The notes below the pieces were generated by a model. The model saw nothing but the letters and a program-made list of their open reading frames with translations, made no database searches and was not told the origin of the DNA. The position numbers and the translations under genes were made by a program. From NCBI GenBank assembly GCA_048498155.1, contig JBEHYN010000038.1, forward strand, positions 1 to 29,634: a stretch of DNA of 29,634 nt, given 5' to 3'. This stretch comes from BOG-938 sp048498155 (lineage in GTDB: Bacteria > Pseudomonadota > Alphaproteobacteria > Caulobacterales > Caulobacteraceae). Shown piece by piece: positions 7,626-15,852 of this stretch. How positions within the stretch are numbered: the stretch's first letter is position 1; every line of letters begins with the position of its first letter.

Positions 7626-8708
7626 CTAGAACGCCCGGTCTACTTTCGGGGCCTGCACCGCCAGTCCCCGCCGTTCCCGGCTGGCCGCGCGCAAGGGCGC
7701 CCACCAGGCTTCATTAGTCAAATACCAGTCGATTGTGCTGCCTAGGCCGCGATCAAAATCAAAGGCCGGCCGCCAGCCCAGTTCTCGTTCGATCTTGCCC
7801 GCATCAATGGCGTAGCGCCGGTCGTGGCCGGGACGGTCGGCGACATAACGGACCAGATCGCGCCGCGACCGGCCATCGGCCAGCGGGGTGAGCATGTCCA
7901 GGCGGTCGCAAATGAGATGAACAATATCGATGTTCTTCACCTCGTTATGACCGCCGATATTATAGCTTTCGCCTAGCTTGCCCCGATTGCACACCAGCCA
8001 AAGGGCGCGGGCATGGTCCTCCACATGCAACCAGTCGCGCACATTCGTCCCGTCGCCGTAGACCGGAAGATCCGCGCCGGCCAGGGCGTTGAGAATCATC
8101 AGGGGGATGAGCTTCTCGGGAAACTGATAGGGGCCGTAGTTGTTGGAGCAATTGGATAGAATGCAAGGCAGCCCAAAGGTGTGGGCCCAGGCCCGCACCA
8201 GATGGTCCGAACCGGCCTTCGTCGCCGAATAGGGCGAACGCGGATCATAGGGCGTCTGTTCGGTGAATAGGCCTTGCGCCCCGAGCGAGCCGAACACCTC
8301 GTCGGTGGAAACGTGATGAAACCGAAAATCGGCCTTGGCTGGGCTGGATAGGGAGGACCAGTAATTCACCGCAGCCTGCAGCAGGGTCGCTGTACCCACC
8401 AGATTGGTCTGTACGAACGCCATCGGACCTTCGATGGAACGGTCAACGTGGGATTCGGCGGCCAGATGGATGATCCGGTCAGGCTGGGTTTGCGCCATGA
8501 TCTGCGCCATCTCGTCGGCGTTACAGATGTCGGCCTTGAAAAATCTGTAGCGCGGGGATCGGGCCTCCTCGGTTAGATTATCGAGGTTGGCGGCATAGGT
8601 CAGTTTGTCGACGTTAATGACCTTGGCGTCGGTTTCTCGGATGAGAAATCGGATCAGCGCCGATCCGATAAATCCCGCGCCGCCGGTCACCAGGACGGTT
8701 ATTGCCAT
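7626..8708 (-). CDS. rmlB: dTDP-glucose 4,6-dehydratase
   Basis: A 360-residue extended SDR enzyme that makes dTDP-4-keto-6-deoxyglucose, the second step to dTDP-L-rhamnose and other dTDP-deoxysugars. TGGAGFIGS at residues 8-16 binds NAD. HVSTDEVFG carries the catalytic Thr-Asp-Glu, and YSATK carries the Tyr and Lys. SNNYGPYQFPEKLIP and NVRDWLHVEDHARA are RmlB landmarks. Length is normal. The ATG at 8708 is 30 bases after the rmlA stop. No rmlC or rmlD is in the window, so rhamnose completion must be encoded elsewhere, or the keto sugar goes to another product. Confidence 0.95.
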   Translation of the reverse strand: MAITVLVTGGAGFIGSALIRFLIRETDAKVINVDKLTYAANLDNLTEEARSPRYRFFKADICNADEMAQIMAQTQPDRIIHLAAESHVDRSIEGPMAFVQTNLVGTATLLQAAVNYWSSLSSPAKADFRFHHVSTDEVFGSLGAQGLFTEQTPYDPRSPYSATKAGSDHLVRAWAHTFGLPCILSNCSNNYGPYQFPEKLIPLMILNALAGADLPVYGDGTNVRDWLHVEDHARALWLVCNRGKLGESYNIGGHNEVKNIDIVHLICDRLDMLTPLADGRSRRDLVRYVADRPGHDRRYAIDAGKIERELGWRPAFDFDRGLGSTIDWYLTNEAWWAPLRAASRERRGLAVQAPKVDRAF

Positions 8709-8738
8709 GGGAGCGCCCTTACCTTCCGGCCGACCGGA

Positions 8739-9611
8739 TCAAACCGTTTCGTTCAACAGGCCCTGCAGATACCGGCAGTACTCAGAGTTCGGCAACCGTT
8801 CGATTTGGGCCTCCAGCTCTGGACGACCGATCCAGCCGTTGCGCAGACCGATTTCTTCGGGGCACGCCACCTTCAGACCTTGACGATGTTCGATGGTTTG
8901 CACGAATTGCGCCGCTTCAAGCAGGGAATCGGGCGTGCCGGTGTCGAGCCAGGCGTAACCGCGGCCGAGTTTTTCCACGGTAAGCTGGCCCTGTTCCATA
9001 TAGCGGCGGTTAACGTCGGTGATCTCCAGCTCGCCCCTGGCCGAAGGCTTGAGCCGGGCGGCGATGTCGACCACCTGACGATCATAGAAATACAGGCCGG
9101 TCACAGCGATATTGGACCGGGGAGCGACGGGCTTCTCCTCCAACGACAAGGCGCGCCCCTGGGCGTCCATTTCAATCACGCCGTACCGTTGGGGATCAGC
9201 CACTTGATAGCCGAACACGGTGGCGCCCGCCTCGCGTGAAGCCGCGCGCCTCAAGGCATCATCCAGGCCGTGGCCATAGAAGATATTGTCCCCCAGGACC
9301 AAGCAGCTGCTGTCGCCTTGCAAAAAGTCGGCGGCGATCAGAAAGGCCTGGGCGATACCCTGGGGCTGCGGCTGGACCGCATAGCTCAGGCGCACGCCCC
9401 ATTGGGCGCCGTCGCCGAGCATCGACTGCAGCAAGGGCGTATGCTCGGGGGTCGAAATGACCAGGATGTCCCTTATGCCCGCCAACATCAGTGTCGACAG
9501 CGGGTAGTAAATCATCGGCTTGTCGTAGACGGGCAGCATCTGCTTGGACAACGCGCCCGTCAGCGGGTGCAAACGCGTCCCGCTTCCGCCTGCCAAAAGG
9601 ATGCCCTTCAC
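8739..9611 (-). CDS. rmlA: Glucose-1-phosphate thymidylyltransferase
   Basis: A 290-residue nucleotidyltransferase that couples dTTP with glucose-1-phosphate to give dTDP-glucose, the first step of dTDP-rhamnose synthesis. The N-terminal LAGGSGTRLHPLT followed by SKQMLPVYDKPMIYYPLS is diagnostic. LGDNIFYG, FGYQVADPQRYGV, LEEKP, and the late YAWLDTGT follow at the expected spacings. Length matches the long RmlA form. ATG 9611 lies 57 bases downstream of wzt. It is the third gene of the five-gene export and sugar operon. Confidence 0.96.
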   Translation of the reverse strand: MKGILLAGGSGTRLHPLTGALSKQMLPVYDKPMIYYPLSTLMLAGIRDILVISTPEHTPLLQSMLGDGAQWGVRLSYAVQPQPQGIAQAFLIAADFLQGDSSCLVLGDNIFYGHGLDDALRRAASREAGATVFGYQVADPQRYGVIEMDAQGRALSLEEKPVAPRSNIAVTGLYFYDRQVVDIAARLKPSARGELEITDVNRRYMEQGQLTVEKLGRGYAWLDTGTPDSLLEAAQFVQTIEHRQGLKVACPEEIGLRNGWIGRPELEAQIERLPNSEYCRYLQGLLNETV

Positions 9612-9668
9612 GATAACGCCCTTTGTTTTTGCCCGCGCCTGTGCGGCGCTGCGCGATGGCGGAGATGG

Positions 9669-10418
9669 TCATCCATCGTTGCTTAAATCCACACGGTCAA
9701 GCTCGTCGGCCGTCATGACCGGCCTGCTGTGCCCCCCACGTAACACAATGAATTTATTGCATAGCTTTCGCAAAAGCACCATGTCGTGGGAGGCCAGGAC
9801 CACGATCTTGGATTTGGCGAACAGGGCCATCAGTCGGTCATGCGCCTGGTGCCGGAACTCAGCATCGCCGGCGCCCAGCCATTCGTCCATCAGCAGCACA
9901 TCGGCGTCCACCGCCGTGCTCACGGCGAAGGCGAGACGACCGGCCATGCCCGCCGAATAGGTCTTCAGGGGCAAGCCAAGGAATGGGCCCAGACCCGTGA
10001 ACGCGGCGATCTCTTCGGTCCGCTCTTTGATTTGTCGGTTGGTCAGGCCCATCAGCAGGCCGCGCAGCCGAATATTCTCAAGCCCAGTCACGAAGCTGTC
10101 CATGCCCAAGGTTGGCTCGAGCAGAGACGCAACCTTGCCCTCGACCAACACCGACCCCTCGTCCGGCGCATAGGCGCCGGAGATGGCCCGCAGCAGGGTG
10201 GTTTTGCCCGCGCCATTGTGACCGATCAATCCAAGCCGGTCCCCCGGGGCCAGCTGGAATGTGACCTGGCTGAGGGCTTGAACCATGGTTGGAGCCGCAG
10301 GCTCAGCGCGGCCAAGCGAGCCGCCGACCGCACCGGTGATCTGGCGTTTCAGCGACCGATGGTCCGCGCCATAGACGGGAAACCGGATCGTCAGGCCTTG
10401 AATATCGACGAGCGCCAT
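9669..10418 (-). CDS. wzt: ABC-2 polysaccharide exporter, ATP-binding subunit (short form)
   Basis: A 249-residue ATPase that powers export of lipid-linked polysaccharide across the inner membrane with the permease encoded six bases upstream. Walker A is GHNGAGKTT at about 66-74, the signature is YSAGMAGRLAF, Walker B is DVLLMDEWLGAGD, and the switch His is in VLASHD. N-terminal RFPVYGADHRSLK is typical of Wzt/KpsT/TagH-type exporters. The protein stops soon after the nucleotide-binding domain, so it lacks the C-terminal glycan-binding domain found in 400-residue Wzt proteins that recognise a capped non-reducing end. The start is ATG 10418. Confidence 0.93.
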   Translation of the reverse strand: MALVDIQGLTIRFPVYGADHRSLKRQITGAVGGSLGRAEPAAPTMVQALSQVTFQLAPGDRLGLIGHNGAGKTTLLRAISGAYAPDEGSVLVEGKVASLLEPTLGMDSFVTGLENIRLRGLLMGLTNRQIKERTEEIAAFTGLGPFLGLPLKTYSAGMAGRLAFAVSTAVDADVLLMDEWLGAGDAEFRHQAHDRLMALFAKSKIVVLASHDMVLLRKLCNKFIVLRGGHSRPVMTADELDRVDLSNDG

Positions 10419-10424
10419 ATTGCC

Positions 10425-11261
10425 CTAGACGTAATAGACGATGCGTCGGCGGACCAACGCGAGAAACATAAGGGCGAAAGTCCACCCCAGGACAGCGCTG
10501 ATCGTCAGATATAGCACACTGAACGGGCTCAATCCGTCACCGAGCAGGGGCCCCCGCAGGACATCAAGCATGTGGACCACAGGGTTCAGCAGCATGAGCT
10601 TGCCGCCGAGCCCGCTCATCTGATGCGGAATCCACAACACGGGCGACATAAAAAACAAAAGCTGAGTCAACGACGCCAATACCTGCTGGAAATCACGAAA
10701 CCGGGCTGAAAGGATCGCCACGAGCAAGGCAAACCAAGCGGTATTGGCCTCAATCAGAATCAGGCCGGCTGCGGCTTCCGCCAGGTTTATCTTCAGAAGG
10801 TAGTGGAACTTGAAGGCGACGATAAAGAGCACTGGAGCTTGGTGCGCGAAGGTCAACAGGTTGCGCCAAACTACACGCCACACAAACAAGGTGATGGGAA
10901 TGGCGGTCTGCCGGATGATGTGGGCCGAGGCGATGAAGGCGTCGGCGCCCTCCAGCACGGTCTGGCTGATCAGGCCCCAGATCACCAAACCGGTGGCCAT
11001 CCACGGCAGATATCGTTCGATCGACACCTTCATCAGCCCGGCATAGAGAAAGCCTATGCCCAGAACGAAAACCGCCGTCGCCAGGGTGATCCAGAACGGA
11101 CCGATGACCGAGCCGCGATAGCGGGCCTTGATGTCATTCAAGCCCAGGGCATACCAGATGCGGGCAGACTTGAAGGAGTCGACGACGTCCCGGCAGGCGG
11201 CTTTGACTTCTGAGAAATAGGAACTTTTTGCCGCGCAATAGTATCTGGGCAGGGCGGACAA
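10425..11261 (-). CDS. wzm: ABC-2 polysaccharide exporter, permease subunit
   Basis: A 278-residue integral membrane protein with six hydrophobic segments of the ABC-2 type. The conserved start ALGLNDIKARYRGSVIGPFW is the family's N-terminal amphipathic motif leading into the first helix. FFMSPVLW and LLNPVVHMLDVLRGPLLG are classic for Wzm/KpsM-type permeases. It forms the channel half of the exporter with the ATPase just downstream (six-base gap). The first codon of the longest frame is TTG at 11261 with only a weak site; the exact start is uncertain. The 220-base gap to manC must hold divergent promoters. Confidence 0.92.
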   Translation of the reverse strand: MSALPRYYCAAKSSYFSEVKAACRDVVDSFKSARIWYALGLNDIKARYRGSVIGPFWITLATAVFVLGIGFLYAGLMKVSIERYLPWMATGLVIWGLISQTVLEGADAFIASAHIIRQTAIPITLFVWRVVWRNLLTFAHQAPVLFIVAFKFHYLLKINLAEAAAGLILIEANTAWFALLVAILSARFRDFQQVLASLTQLLFFMSPVLWIPHQMSGLGGKLMLLNPVVHMLDVLRGPLLGDGLSPFSVLYLTISAVLGWTFALMFLALVRRRIVYYV

Positions 11262-11481
11262 GATCGAATCCTGTTGTGAACAGCTCGTCGCATGTTCGCG
11301 ACGGCATCGAGGCAGGGTCTTCGTCTAGCGTGGGGCCATGCTCACGGCAACCCCGCGATCCCGGTGGCTGAACCTCTCGGCTGTCCGCGCATTTAGCAGC
11401 AGGCGGCCAAGACGGCCCAAAGAGCCGGCGACCTTGGCTCGATGCGGGGCCGGGATTATACAAACCTGAGGACGGGCCGTC

Positions 11482-12591
11482 ATGGCGCGGCGCCCGGAGC
11501 ACACCTTGGTCCCAACAGTCATTCCCGTCGTGATCTCCGGAGGGGCCGGCACACGCTTGTGGCCCCTATCCACCAACGACCGACCGAAACAGTTTCACGC
11601 CCTGAACTCTCAGCTCACGCTGATCCAGGAAACCGTCCAGAGGACCGAGGGCGCCGTGGGCCTGGCCTCTGCGGCGCCTATTCTCATCTGCAATCTTCGC
11701 CACCTGGACGCCGCCCGGGCCCAAATGGCGCAGATCGGATGCCGCCCCTCGGCCATCGTTCTGGAGCCGTTCGGTCGCAACACCGCCGCTGTGGCCATGA
11801 CGGCCGCCCTCCTAGCCGCCGCGCGCGATCCCGACGCCCTGGTCCTGCTCATGCCGTCCGATCACGTCATTGCCCGGCCACACGCCTTTAATGCGGCGGT
11901 TGTCGCCGCTGCGCCCATGGCGCGCACGCGCATCGTCATGCTGGGCGTCAAGCCCACCACGCCGGAGACGGGCTACGGCTATATCGAGACCGGCGAACGG
12001 CTGGATGGGGGCGTGTTGAGCGTCAACCGTTTCGAGGAAAAGCCCGACCTGGCTACGGCCGAACGCTATCTGGCCGGCGGCCGTCACCTGTGGAACGCCG
12101 GCATCTTCCTGTTTTCACCGCAAGTGCTCATCGCGGAAATGGAGCGCCTGGCGCCCGAGGTGGCCCAGGCCGCGCGCGCGGCCGTGCTGGGGGCGACCAT
12201 GCGCGAGGAAATCGTCGAACTGGACGCCACGGCCTTTGCCCCTTGCCCGTCGATCTCCCTAGACTATGCGGTGATGGAGCAGACGGACAAGGCCGCCGTG
12301 GCGCCGCTGGACGCAGAGTGGGCGGACATCGGCGCATGGAGCTCGCTGTGGAGCCAGGGGCCGCGCGGGCAGGGCAATAACTTCGTCCATGGCGACGCTG
12401 AATTGCTGGACACCCAGGACTGCCTGATCTGGTCCGAGGGCAAGACGGTGGCCGCCATTGGTCTGAAGGACCTGATCGTGGTGCAGACGGACGAGGCCGT
12501 GCTGGTCCTGCCCAAATCGCGCGCCCAGGACGTCAAGATGATCGTCGAGCGGCTCAAGGCTAGGGCGGAGCGGGCCGGAGAGGCCAAGTGA
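11482..12591 (+). CDS. manC: Mannose-1-phosphate guanylyltransferase, single-domain
   Basis: A 369-residue enzyme that makes GDP-mannose from GTP and mannose-1-phosphate. The N-terminal pyrophosphorylase signature is VVISGGAGTRLWPLS followed by RPKQFHAL. PSDHVI, GYGYIETG, FEEKPD, and WNAGIFLF follow in order, and SLDYAVMEQ plus WADIGAWSSLW close the domain. Many bacterial ManC/AlgA enzymes are about 470 residues because a cupin phosphomannose isomerase is fused at the C-terminus. This one ends before that domain. A separate isomerase-like gene follows, coupled by a GTGA overlap (12588-12591). It is divergent from wzm. The ATG at 11482 follows a GAGGA-like site near 11468-11472. Confidence 0.93.
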   Translation: MARRPEHTLVPTVIPVVISGGAGTRLWPLSTNDRPKQFHALNSQLTLIQETVQRTEGAVGLASAAPILICNLRHLDAARAQMAQIGCRPSAIVLEPFGRNTAAVAMTAALLAAARDPDALVLLMPSDHVIARPHAFNAAVVAAAPMARTRIVMLGVKPTTPETGYGYIETGERLDGGVLSVNRFEEKPDLATAERYLAGGRHLWNAGIFLFSPQVLIAEMERLAPEVAQAARAAVLGATMREEIVELDATAFAPCPSISLDYAVMEQTDKAAVAPLDAEWADIGAWSSLWSQGPRGQGNNFVHGDAELLDTQDCLIWSEGKTVAAIGLKDLIVVQTDEAVLVLPKSRAQDVKMIVERLKARAERAGEAK

Positions 12592-13733
12592 GCCGGCTGG
12601 CCGAGGCGGCGGATCGCGCCCGGCGCTGGCTGACCCACGACGCCTTGCCCTTCTGGGGAACCGTCGGCGTCGACGCAACCGGCGCCTTTCACGAACGGAC
12701 TGATTTTGCGGGCCGGCCGGACTTGGCCTGCCCCCGGCGCATGCGGGTGCAGGCGAGGCAGCTCTACGTCTTTTCCGAAGCCGCGGTGCGCGGCTGGTGG
12801 CCCGGCGCACGGGCGGTGGCCGACGCGGGGTTTGCTGCGATTGTGCGCGACTGCTGGGCGCCCGACGGCCGGCCGGGGTTTGTCCATACCCTCACGCCCG
12901 ACATGCGCCCTCTGGATACAAAGCGCGACGCCTATGACCACGCCTTCGGCCTGTTCGCCCTGGCTTGGTATTACAGGGCGTCGGGCCGGCCTCAGGCCCT
13001 CGCCCTAGCTCACCAGACGCTGGACGTGATGCAGGCCGAGCTGACCGATCCGGTCAATGGCGGCTTTGTCGAAAGCGTCCCGCCCGCCCTGCCGCGCCGC
13101 TCTGACCCCCACATGCATCTGCTGGAATCGATGCTGGAGTGGTCCAGCGCGAGCGGTGAGGCGCGGTTCCTCGACATCGCTCGGCAGATGGTCGACCTGT
13201 TTCGACACCGCTTCTTTGACGGCCAGAGCGGAGCCCTGCGCGAATACTTCGCCGCCGATCTGAGCCCCGCGGAGGGCGCCGCCGGTCGGGTGGTTGCGCC
13301 CGGCCACCATTTCGAATGGTCATGGCTATTGGCGTGGGCCAAGGCCCAGGGCGCAGGGGACGCCCGGGCCGAGGCGGATAGGCTGTACGATTTCGCCATT
13401 CGACACGGCCTGGACGCGCGCGGTTTCGCCATCGATGAATGCAACCCGCAAGGCCGCCAAGTGCGCCTGAGCCGTCGGTGCTGGCCCCAGACCGAACTGA
13501 TCAAGGCCTATGTCAACAAGGCCCGCGGGGGCGCGCCCGGCGCAGCCGAGGCTGCCGGCCAACTGACCCTGGACGTGCTGGACACCTATTTGGCCACAGA
13601 CGTCCCCGGCCTGTGGATGGACCAGTTCGACGCCGACGGCAGGGGGATGACGGACTACGTGCCCGCCTCGACCCTCTATCACCTGGTCGTGGCCCTGCGC
13701 GAGCTTTTGCTGTTCGCCGACGAAACCGCCTAA
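12588..13733 (+). CDS. AGE-family isomerase, probable mannose-6-phosphate isomerase
   Basis: A 381-residue alpha/alpha-barrel protein of the N-acylglucosamine 2-epimerase family. Landmarks are RMRVQARQLYVFSEA near residue 48, HAFGLFALAWYY, PHMHLLESMLEW, PGHHFEWSWLL, RRCWPQTELIKA, and the terminal PASTLYHLVVAL. Conserved His, Glu and Arg of the catalytic cup lie in these segments. In alphaproteobacteria this family includes phosphomannose isomerases, and coupling to manC by a 4-base GTGA overlap (GTG start 12588) points to fructose-6-P to mannose-6-P conversion. N-acetylglucosamine epimerase or mannose isomerase activity cannot be excluded. Its stop overlaps the acs stop by four bases in convergent orientation. 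Confidence 0.85.
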   Translation: MSRLAEAADRARRWLTHDALPFWGTVGVDATGAFHERTDFAGRPDLACPRRMRVQARQLYVFSEAAVRGWWPGARAVADAGFAAIVRDCWAPDGRPGFVHTLTPDMRPLDTKRDAYDHAFGLFALAWYYRASGRPQALALAHQTLDVMQAELTDPVNGGFVESVPPALPRRSDPHMHLLESMLEWSSASGEARFLDIARQMVDLFRHRFFDGQSGALREYFAADLSPAEGAAGRVVAPGHHFEWSWLLAWAKAQGAGDARAEADRLYDFAIRHGLDARGFAIDECNPQGRQVRLSRRCWPQTELIKAYVNKARGGAPGAAEAAGQLTLDVLDTYLATDVPGLWMDQFDADGRGMTDYVPASTLYHLVVALRELLLFADETA

Positions 13734-15667
13734 CCGCCCCTATTCCTCACCAAATCCTCCACCACCGCCGGATCGGCCAGGGTCGAGATATCGCCCAGGT
13801 TGGACATGTCGTTTTCGGCGATCTTGCGCAGAATGCGGCGCATGATCTTGCCCGAGCGGGTCTTGGGCAGGCCCGGCGCCCACTGCACGATGTCGGGCGC
13901 GGCGAAGGGCCCGATTTCCGAGCGCACCCACTTGATCAGGGTCTTGCGCAGCTCGTCCGTCGCCTCGGTCCCCGCCGTCAGCGTGACATAGGCGTAAATA
14001 CCCTGGCCCTTGATGTCGTGCGGATAGCCCACCACCGCCGCCTCGGCCACGGTGTGGTGCGCCACCAGGGCGGATTCGATCTCGGCAGTGCCCAGGCGGT
14101 GACCTGAGACATTGATCACATCGTCCACCCGCCCGGTGATCCAGTAATAGCCGTCCGCGTCCCGCCGACAGCCGTCGCCGGTGAAATACTTACCGGGATA
14201 GGTCGAAAAATAGGTCTGGATGAAGCGTTCGTGGTCGCCGTAGACGGTGCGCATCTGGCCGGGCCAGCTGTCGGCGATGCACAGATTGCCCACCGCCTCG
14301 CCTTCCAGTTCCTGGCCTTCTGCGTTGACCAGCACGGGAAACACCCCCGGCAGGGGCTTGCTGGCCGATCCGGGCTTCAGGTCCGTGGCGCCCGGCAAGG
14401 GCGAAATGAGAAACCCGCCGGTCTCGGTTTGCCACCAGGTGTCGACGATGGGGCAGCGGCCGTCGCCCACCACCCGGTGGTACCACAGCCAGGCCTCCGG
14501 ATTGATCGGCTCGCCCACGCTGCCCAGCAGGCGCAGGGACGCGCGCGACGTGCGCTTCACCGGCGCCTCCCCGTCGCGCATCAGCGCGCGGATGGCGGTG
14601 GGCGCCGTGTAAAAAATCTCCACCTTGTGCTTGTCCACCACCTGCCAGAAGCGCGAGGCGTCCGGATAGGTCGGCACCCCCTCGAAAATCAGGGAAGTGG
14701 CCCCATTCGCCAGAGGCCCATAGACGATATAGCTGTGCCCGGTGACCCAGCCGATATCGGCGGTGCACCAATAGATCTCGCCCGGCCGGTAATCGAACAC
14801 CGCCTCATGGGTATAGGCGGCCCAGGCCAGATAGCCGCCGGTAGTGTGCAACACGCCCTTGGGTTTGCCGGTCGAGCCGGAGGTATAGAGGATAAACAGC
14901 GGATCCTCCGCCCCCATGGGCTCGGGCGGGCAATCGGCTGAAACCTTGGCCGCTTCCTCCTCATAGACGTAGTCGCGGCCCGGCCGCATGAACACCTTGG
15001 CCCCCGTGCGCGCCACCACCAGCACGCTGGTCACGTCCGGACACTGGCTCAGGGCCTCGTCGACATTCTTCTTCAGCGGGATGGTCTTGCCCCCGCGCAC
15101 ACCCTCGTCGGCGGTAATCACCACCCGGCTGTCGCAGTCCTGGATGCGCCCGGCGATGCTGTCGGGGGAAAAGCCGCCGAACACCACCGAATGCACCGCC
15201 CCGATCCGCGCGCAGGCCAGCATGGCGTAGGCGGCCTCGGGGATCATCGGCATATAGATGGTCACCCGGTCGCCCTTCTTGACCCCGTGCGCCTTGAGCA
15301 CATTGGCCATACGGCAGGTGGCGGCGTGCGCCTGGGCATAGGTCACATGGGCCGACTGAGCCGGATCGTCCCCTTCCCAGATAAAGGCGATGGCGTCGGC
15401 CTGGGTGGCCAAATGCCGGTCCAGGCAGTTGGCCGAGACATTCAGCACCCCGTCGGCGAACCAGCGAATATGGAAATTCGCCTGATCGTAGGACACGTCC
15501 TTGGCGACGGTGAACGGCTTGATCCAGTCCAACCGCCCTGCCAGCTGCGTCCAATAGGCCTGAGGATCGGCGGCGACCGCCTCGCAGGCTGAGGTGTAGC
15601 CTTCGGCGGTGATGCGCGCCCGCTCGGCCCATGCTTTCGGAACGGGAAACAGTTCGGGCTGGCTCAT
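13730..15667 (-). CDS. acs: Acetyl-CoA synthetase
   Basis: A 645-residue AMP-forming ligase that activates acetate to acetyl-CoA through acetyl-AMP. The phosphate loop YTSGSTGKPKGV is at about 261-272. GEPINPEAW, DTWWQTETGG (acetyl pocket) and the hinge YFTGDGCRRDADGYYWITGRVDD follow. The C-terminal TRSGKIMRR places the catalytic, acetylation-regulated lysine at about 607. Length is typical (about 650). I choose ATG 15667, which lies six bases after GGGAG, over the longer frame starting with TTG at 15682. It is a housekeeping gene unrelated to the glycan locus, although it abuts it. Confidence 0.97.
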   Translation of the reverse strand: MSQPELFPVPKAWAERARITAEGYTSACEAVAADPQAYWTQLAGRLDWIKPFTVAKDVSYDQANFHIRWFADGVLNVSANCLDRHLATQADAIAFIWEGDDPAQSAHVTYAQAHAATCRMANVLKAHGVKKGDRVTIYMPMIPEAAYAMLACARIGAVHSVVFGGFSPDSIAGRIQDCDSRVVITADEGVRGGKTIPLKKNVDEALSQCPDVTSVLVVARTGAKVFMRPGRDYVYEEEAAKVSADCPPEPMGAEDPLFILYTSGSTGKPKGVLHTTGGYLAWAAYTHEAVFDYRPGEIYWCTADIGWVTGHSYIVYGPLANGATSLIFEGVPTYPDASRFWQVVDKHKVEIFYTAPTAIRALMRDGEAPVKRTSRASLRLLGSVGEPINPEAWLWYHRVVGDGRCPIVDTWWQTETGGFLISPLPGATDLKPGSASKPLPGVFPVLVNAEGQELEGEAVGNLCIADSWPGQMRTVYGDHERFIQTYFSTYPGKYFTGDGCRRDADGYYWITGRVDDVINVSGHRLGTAEIESALVAHHTVAEAAVVGYPHDIKGQGIYAYVTLTAGTEATDELRKTLIKWVRSEIGPFAAPDIVQWAPGLPKTRSGKIMRRILRKIAENDMSNLGDISTLADPAVVEDLVRNRGG

Positions 15668-15766
15668 ATGTCGCTCCCTCAAGACCTAGCCCACTATGCG
15701 GGCGGTAAAGCCCTTAGCAAAGGCGCAAAGGCGCTGCCGGGATGGTTTTGAAAGGGTGCGCTCCCC

Positions 15767-15782
15767 TCCCCATCGATGGGGA
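15767..15782. repeat. 16-bp perfect palindrome in the acs-pseC gap
   Basis: TCCCCATCGATGGGGA is fully self-complementary and lies between the divergent acs and pseC genes. It resembles the CTCGAG-centred palindromes at 17115-17272, so it is probably a dispersed intergenic repeat rather than a specific operator. A role as a binding site for a dimeric regulator is not excluded. Confidence 0.5.
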
Positions 15783-15852
15783 AGGACAACGCGGTTAACT
15801 CGCTCTAAACGCCACACGGGCCACCTTGGACCGTCACTTCTAAAGGCGTCCC

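Noticed and set aside
11434..11461. Possible promoter (TTGGCT, then TTATAC) before manC
   Set aside because: Position is sensible but the -10 match is poor, so I do not list it as a feature.
14231..14941. Long plus-strand open frames opposite acs
   Set aside because: acs is unambiguous on the other strand. These frames lack domains and ribosome sites.
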